Below, in pieces: positions 6,304 through 9,470 of a stretch of 9,470 nt of DNA. Position 1 is the first letter of the stretch; the number at the start of each line of letters is the position of its first letter. Origin of the DNA: Patescibacteria group bacterium (GTDB lineage: Bacteria; Patescibacteriota; Minisyncoccia; Phycocordibacterales; SIBU01); assembly GCA_018968805.1 (NCBI GenBank), contig JAGWZX010000016.1, positions 1 through 9,470 of the forward strand, given 5' to 3'. The translations under genes and the position numbers were made by a program. The notes beneath the pieces are model-generated. The model had not been told where the DNA came from. It saw only the letters and a list, made by a program, of their open reading frames with translations, and searched no databases.

Positions 6304-7461
6304 ATGCAAAAACCGATAACTGTTTTGTGCAACACGCGATTTCCTTCCACCGCCGCCCACGGCGTCTATCTGGCGCGCTTGTGCGAATCGTTCGCGGCCG
6401 AAGGCGTGAGCGTGGAACTGGTTGTGCCGAAACGCGGCCGGGAAGTCAAAGCCGAACCGCTCTCTTTTTACGGCGTTAAAACGCCCTTTCGGGTGCGTAA
6501 AATTTGGAGCTTTGATTTTATTCTGCTCGGGCCGATTCTTCGCAAGTCGGCCTATTGGTTTCAGGCTGCCAATTTTTATTTGTTCGCGCTCGTATATTTT
6601 TTGTTCCGCTCGCGCCGCCGTCTCGTTTACACCATGGACAATCTCGGCTGTCTCTTGACTTTTATTGGCTACAGGGTGGTGTTTGAGGCGCACGTCGGCA
6701 TCGGTCCTTATCGTCAAAAGATGCTTAGGCTGATCCGACGCGCCGAGCGATTGGTGGCGGTCAATTCTCTCATTAAAGACGAGTTCGTCAAAGCCGGTTT
6801 TCCGGCCGAAAAAATTTTGGTCGCCCCGAACGGCGTTGATCTCGCGTTATTTTCCGGCGGCGAGACCAAACAGGAATTGCGACGGAAACTTAGCTTGCCG
6901 GAGCAGGCGCAGATTGTCGGTTATGTCGGCCGGTTCAGGACAATGGGTATGGAAAAGGGCGTGGAAGAATTGGTGCGCTCGTTCGCGGCGTTCGCCTCGG
7001 CGAACGCCGCCGGAAACCCCCATCTTCTCATTGTCGGTTTGGCGGAAGGCGATGGCACGGCACTTGAGAAACTGCTCAAAGATTGCGGCGTGGCGCCGGA
7101 GAAATTTACGCTGATCGGTTTCGTGCCGCACAAAGAAGCGGCCCTTTACATGCGCGCCGCCGACTGCCTCATCATGAATTACCCGGACACGCCTTATTAC
7201 CGCGTTTCCATGTCGCCAATGAAAATGTTTGAGTACATGGCGAGCGGCAACCCGATCGTGGCGAGCGATCTGCCCTCAATTCGTGAGGTTTTGAATGAGA
7301 GAAACGCTGTTATTGTAAAGCCAGACAACAGGGGAGCGTTGATTCTCGGCGTTGTCCGCGCTCTCTCGGAAGGCGCCGCGCTTGTGAGACAAGCGCGGCG
7401 CGACGCGGAGAATTTTACCTGGCAAAACCGCGCCAGAAAAATTCTGCAATTTTTATCCTAG
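6304..7461 (+). CDS. GT4-type glycosyltransferase (GT-B fold)
   Basis: I chose ATG 6304, ten bases after the preceding stop, because 'MQKPITVLCNTRFPSTAAHG' begins the conserved domain; in-frame ATGs further upstream lie inside the previous gene. The product is 385 residues. 'AHGVYLARLCESFAAEGVSV' (18-37) with 'VELVVPKR' matches a GT4 subgroup whose members begin with a PTxKAHG-like motif. 'LVYTMDNLG' (107-115) and 'VVFEAH' (125-130) are the usual second strand pair. 'PNGVDLALF' (175-183) closes the N-domain. The donor domain has 'GYVGRF' (206-211), 'MEKGVEELV' (216-224) and 'SPMKMFEYMASGNPIVASDLPSIREVL' read in two parts at 304-330, with E310 and E328 in the expected places. No Shine-Dalgarno precedes the start. 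Two perfect hairpins lie within the gene (6985-7010, 7373-7401). The stop TAG is shared through CTAG with the converging epimerase gene. Confidence 0.92.
   Translation: MQKPITVLCNTRFPSTAAHGVYLARLCESFAAEGVSVELVVPKRGREVKAEPLSFYGVKTPFRVRKIWSFDFILLGPILRKSAYWFQAANFYLFALVYFLFRSRRRLVYTMDNLGCLLTFIGYRVVFEAHVGIGPYRQKMLRLIRRAERLVAVNSLIKDEFVKAGFPAEKILVAPNGVDLALFSGGETKQELRRKLSLPEQAQIVGYVGRFRTMGMEKGVEELVRSFAAFASANAAGNPHLLIVGLAEGDGTALEKLLKDCGVAPEKFTLIGFVPHKEAALYMRAADCLIMNYPDTPYYRVSMSPMKMFEYMASGNPIVASDLPSIREVLNERNAVIVKPDNRGALILGVVRALSEGAALVRQARRDAENFTWQNRARKILQFLS
6985..7010. repeat. Perfect 12-bp inverted repeat inside coding sequence
   Basis: Arms GCGGCGTTCGCC (6985-6996) and GGCGAACGCCGC (6999-7010) are exact inverse complements separated by two bases (TC). 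In RNA the loop would open by one or two pairs. It covers codons 228-236 of the glycosyltransferase, an Ala-rich helix and loop after 'EELVRSF'. No U-tract follows. Confidence 0.85.
7373..7401. repeat. Perfect 13-bp hairpin inside coding sequence
   Basis: Arms GCGCCGCGCTTGT (7373-7385) and ACAAGCGCGGCGC (7389-7401) are exact inverse complements with a 3-base GAG loop. It covers codons 357-366 of the glycosyltransferase and ends 60 bases before the stop. The next bases are GACGCGGAG rather than a U-tract, so it does not look like an intrinsic terminator, though it could slow polymerase or block 3' exonucleases near the transcript end. Confidence 0.85.
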
Positions 7462-8459
7462 TCATTTTTCTTCCAAAACGAATACAAACCTTTCTCTAAT
7501 TCATATTCCGGCCAGACGAATTGCGGTCGCTCGGGTTGTTTTTGCGCCCACTGCCACATGACCGCGAGACCGTCAGCGAGATTGGTTTTGTCGTGATAAT
7601 CCAGGATCCGTTCGGATTTCTGCCAGGTAGGGTAGGCGTTTTTCACTTCATGCCGCGCTTCCACGTGAACGTCTTTGCCCGCACCGATTACTTTGCGCAT
7701 TACGGCGTTAGCCTCGTTGATACTGTAAAACACGCCGCTGCCAAGGTTGATTATTTGTTTTGACGCCCGCGGGTCGGTCGCCGCCCGCCAAAGCGGCGGG
7801 AGACAATCGCCTATGTAACTGAAGGCCCTTTTTTGCTCGCCGTCTCCGAATATGGTCATCGCTTCGCCTTTCATTTGCTGGTACATCCAAATACCCAAGA
7901 CGTTGCGGTATTTGTCCCAGATATTCTGCTTGGGACCATAAACGTTGTGAGGCCTTATCACGCACCAATCCAAACCGTGCTGTTCGCCCGCCACCTCTAT
8001 ATCCAGTTCGCAGGCATATTTGGCGATGCCGTATGGATCAATGGGCGCGGGCGCCGCTTCTTCGTCAAACGGCGGTTTACCTTTGCCGTACACGGCCATG
8101 CTTGACGTAAAGATCAGGCGTTTGACATCATATGCGATGCACTGATTGACCACATTTGCGGTGGCGACGACATTGTTGCGGTAATTGAATGTTCGGATGA
8201 ACGGCGAAAGACCTTCGGCGGCGTACGCGGCGAAATGATAGACGTAAACGGGGCGGTGCTTCGCAAAAATTTTCGCGAGCTCGGCGTCTCCGGCGTCCAT
8301 TTTGTAGAACGTGATTTTAGGATGGACATTTTCCGGGAAGCCGCCCCGGAGCGTGTCAATGCCCACGACCTCGTATTCCGGGTGATTCCCGACAATCCAG
8401 TCGGCCATCTGCGAGCCTATAAAACCGGCCGCGCCGGTGATGAGAATTGTTTTATTCAT
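7458..8459 (-). CDS. NAD-dependent sugar-nucleotide epimerase (extended SDR, UDP-glucose 4-epimerase-like)
   Basis: I chose the ATG at 8459 because 'MNKTILITGAAGFIG' puts the Rossmann dinucleotide loop (GxxGxxG, 9-15) at its normal distance from the N-terminus; an in-frame ATG at 8477 would add six residues. The product is 333 residues, normal for the family. 'GIDTLRGG' (33-40) has the acidic D35 that favours NAD. The catalytic set is the S/T of 'FTSSMAVYG' (117-125) plus Y143 and K147 in 'DPYGIAKYACE'. 'VIRPHNVYGP' (167-176) and 'FSYIGD' (213-218) are typical of GalE/WbpP-like epimerases. The C-terminus 'PEYELEKGLYSFWKK' is a lineage-specific tail. The likely reaction is C4 epimerisation of a UDP-sugar, but a dehydratase or other SDR reaction cannot be excluded. 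It lies 56 bases after the GT2 gene, and its end shares CTAG with the converging gene. Confidence 0.9.
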   Translation of the reverse strand: MNKTILITGAAGFIGSQMADWIVGNHPEYEVVGIDTLRGGFPENVHPKITFYKMDAGDAELAKIFAKHRPVYVYHFAAYAAEGLSPFIRTFNYRNNVVATANVVNQCIAYDVKRLIFTSSMAVYGKGKPPFDEEAAPAPIDPYGIAKYACELDIEVAGEQHGLDWCVIRPHNVYGPKQNIWDKYRNVLGIWMYQQMKGEAMTIFGDGEQKRAFSYIGDCLPPLWRAATDPRASKQIINLGSGVFYSINEANAVMRKVIGAGKDVHVEARHEVKNAYPTWQKSERILDYHDKTNLADGLAVMWQWAQKQPERPQFVWPEYELEKGLYSFWKKND

Positions 8460-8469
8460 GTGCGGAATG

Positions 8470-8484
8470 CTGGCCATGATATCA
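8470..8484 (-). promoter_or_regulatory. Possible extended -10 promoter before the epimerase gene
   Basis: On the minus strand, TGATATCAT (8484-8476) is a TGn-extended -10 box with the same TATCAT hexamer used before the gene at 5208. The predicted start near 8470 would give an 11-base leader before ATG 8459. No good -35 is seen at 16-18 bases. The motif lies within the 12-bp palindrome CATGATATCATG (8475-8486). It might give the epimerase its own transcript apart from the upstream GT2 gene. Confidence 0.25.
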
Positions 8485-8515
8485 TGTTTTCTCCGATAGC
8501 GGAATTTTCGCGGTA

Positions 8516-9470
8516 TCAGGGGCGCGCGAGACAGCGCAAAAATAATTTTGCTTGCCGCCACAAGGAAACGCTTCCCGCCGAATGTAATCCGGAACGCCGA
8601 AACGTCCGCCAGACCGCCATGCCGCGGCCGGCGTTTGCGCCGCAGCTTTCATACCAAATTGTATCTACCGCTCGCGCCGCGGCGGTTTTATCATAGCGGC
8701 CGGTTCGGTCCAAGACTTCTCTTACGCGCTTGAGCCAGGCCGCTTTGTCCGAAAGAAATTTCATGACATCGGCCGGTTGGCGGGGAATGTGCTTGCGATG
8801 GAGGAACAATTCTTCAGGCGAAGGCGAAAGGCCGATAGCCGCAAGCTTTTCGCGCAGTATAACCTCAACGGTTTTCTGTTGTTTATCGCGGGCAAGCGTG
8901 GTTTGGCCGCCTGGATGAGCGCGGTAAAGCGTAATGATGTCAGGCAAGACCGCCAGACTGTGTTTATCGCTTAGCCGAAGCCACAAATCGTAATCTTCGG
9001 TTGGCGCGAATCCTTCGCGATAAGGATTTTCCGGAAGCATTTCCCGCCGGAGCATGACTGAAGATTGGGCGACGCGGTTTCCGAAAAGCAACGCGACCGG
9101 CAGTTCCTCCGGCGTAAAATAGTTTTTCCAGACGACGCCGGTGCGTTTGCCGTCCGCGTCAATAAGAGCCACGGATGAACCGACAAGCGCGAATGCGGCG
9201 TGATTATCCAAAAATTGTTTTTCAATCGCCAGACGGTCGGGCAGAGCGATGTCATCGGCATCCAATAATGCTATGTATTTTCCACGGGCCTCTCGCATTC
9301 CTTGGTTGCGCGCCGCGACCAGACCGTTGTTTACGGGGTTGTTGATCAGGCGGATGCGGGGGTCGTTAAATGAGGAGATTACCGCGGCCGTGCCGTCAGT
9401 CGATCCGTCATTGATTATCAAGAGTTCAAAATCTCGGAAGCTTTGGCGGAGTATGCTTTCAATAGCCGCG
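8516..9470 (-). CDS. GT2-type glycosyltransferase (GT-A fold), 5' partial
   Basis: The gene runs off the right edge of the window; 317 residues are visible and roughly 15-25 N-terminal residues (the 'VSVIMPVYN'-type first strand) are missing. The visible start 'AAIESILRQSFRDFEL' runs directly into 'LIINDGSTDGT', the classic GT2 nucleotide-binding segment. 'VAARNQGMREARGKYIALLD' followed by 'ADD' gives the metal-binding DxD-type motif, and 'FAPTEDYDLWLRL' gives the ED pair with the catalytic base. 'ALFGNRVAQSSVMLRRE' is the usual acceptor-domain strand. The last ~100 residues are helical and basic ('RRSGLHSAGSVSLWRQAKLF') with no clear transmembrane helix, suggesting peripheral attachment to the membrane. 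A TTG at 9421 is not the start because homology continues upstream of it. It is followed after 56 bases by the epimerase, so the two probably share a transcript. Confidence 0.92.
   Translation of the reverse strand, partial: AAIESILRQSFRDFELLIINDGSTDGTAAVISSFNDPRIRLINNPVNNGLVAARNQGMREARGKYIALLDADDIALPDRLAIEKQFLDNHAAFALVGSSVALIDADGKRTGVVWKNYFTPEELPVALLFGNRVAQSSVMLRREMLPENPYREGFAPTEDYDLWLRLSDKHSLAVLPDIITLYRAHPGGQTTLARDKQQKTVEVILREKLAAIGLSPSPEELFLHRKHIPRQPADVMKFLSDKAAWLKRVREVLDRTGRYDKTAAARAVDTIWYESCGANAGRGMAVWRTFRRSGLHSAGSVSLWRQAKLFLRCLARP

Noticed and set aside
7434..7454. Terminator-like hairpin (CAGAA / TTCTG) followed by T5 at the end of the GT4 gene
   Set aside because: Only 5 bp, AT-rich and fully within coding sequence; too weak to call an intrinsic terminator.
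8460..8561. Extension of the epimerase to 367 residues
   Set aside because: It would overlap the GT2 gene and place the dinucleotide loop 34 residues too far from the N-terminus.
1..9470. Mobile elements, integrase sites, CRISPR arrays, tRNA/rRNA genes, toxin-antitoxin or defence genes
   Set aside because: All ten coding regions are accounted for by glycan functions, and no repeats, transposase motifs or RNA gene signatures were seen.

Overview
The window is a dense surface-glycan (polysaccharide or glycoprotein-glycan) biosynthesis region from a bacterium. It holds ten protein genes: one membrane glycosyltransferase-like C-terminus, four GT4-type (GT-B fold) glycosyltransferases, one GT2-type (GT-A fold) glycosyltransferase, two class I SAM-dependent methyltransferases, one PLP sugar aminotransferase resembling GDP-perosamine synthase, and one NAD-dependent sugar-nucleotide epimerase. 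There are no RNA genes, insertion sequences, CRISPR arrays or transposases, and no gene-free stretch longer than about 60 bases. The genes at both edges are cut by the window.

Layout. Positions 2-1545 (+): the tail of a membrane protein and a GT4 enzyme joined by an ATGA overlap. Positions 1529-5145 (-): a four-gene operon reading methyltransferase, aminotransferase, GT4, methyltransferase, with overlaps of 4, 4 and 8 bases; its end overlaps the end of the preceding + gene by 17 bp. Positions 5146-5207: a 62-bp divergent promoter region. Positions 5208-7461 (+): two GT4 genes in tandem. Positions 7458-9470 (-): a GT2 gene (5' end outside the window) followed by an epimerase whose stop codon shares the palindrome CTAG with the stop of the converging GT4 gene.

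How the genes may work together (inference): the aminotransferase would make a 4-amino-4,6-dideoxy sugar nucleotide, and the methyltransferases flanking it could methylate that sugar or the finished glycan. The epimerase supplies another nucleotide sugar, and the five soluble or peripheral glycosyltransferases build the repeat unit or chain. The dehydratase that should feed the aminotransferase, and any flippase, polymerase or ABC exporter, are not in the window.

Organism. TGA is used as a stop in most of the genes, so the standard code applies (not the recoded Gracilibacteria/SR1 code). Mid-range GC, overlapping genes even in convergent orientation, almost no Shine-Dalgarno sequences and a probable leaderless promoter suggest a streamlined uncultured bacterium. 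Patescibacteria (CPR, Parcubacteria-like) is my best guess but is weakly supported; other uncultured phyla are possible.

Main points for a second look: the divergent promoter pair whose predicted start sites fall on or within about 2 nt of the start codons; three perfect 12-13 bp hairpins inside the two tandem + strand glycosyltransferase genes; and the amino-sugar plus methyltransferase cassette. I saw no clear evidence of a wholly new kind of system.
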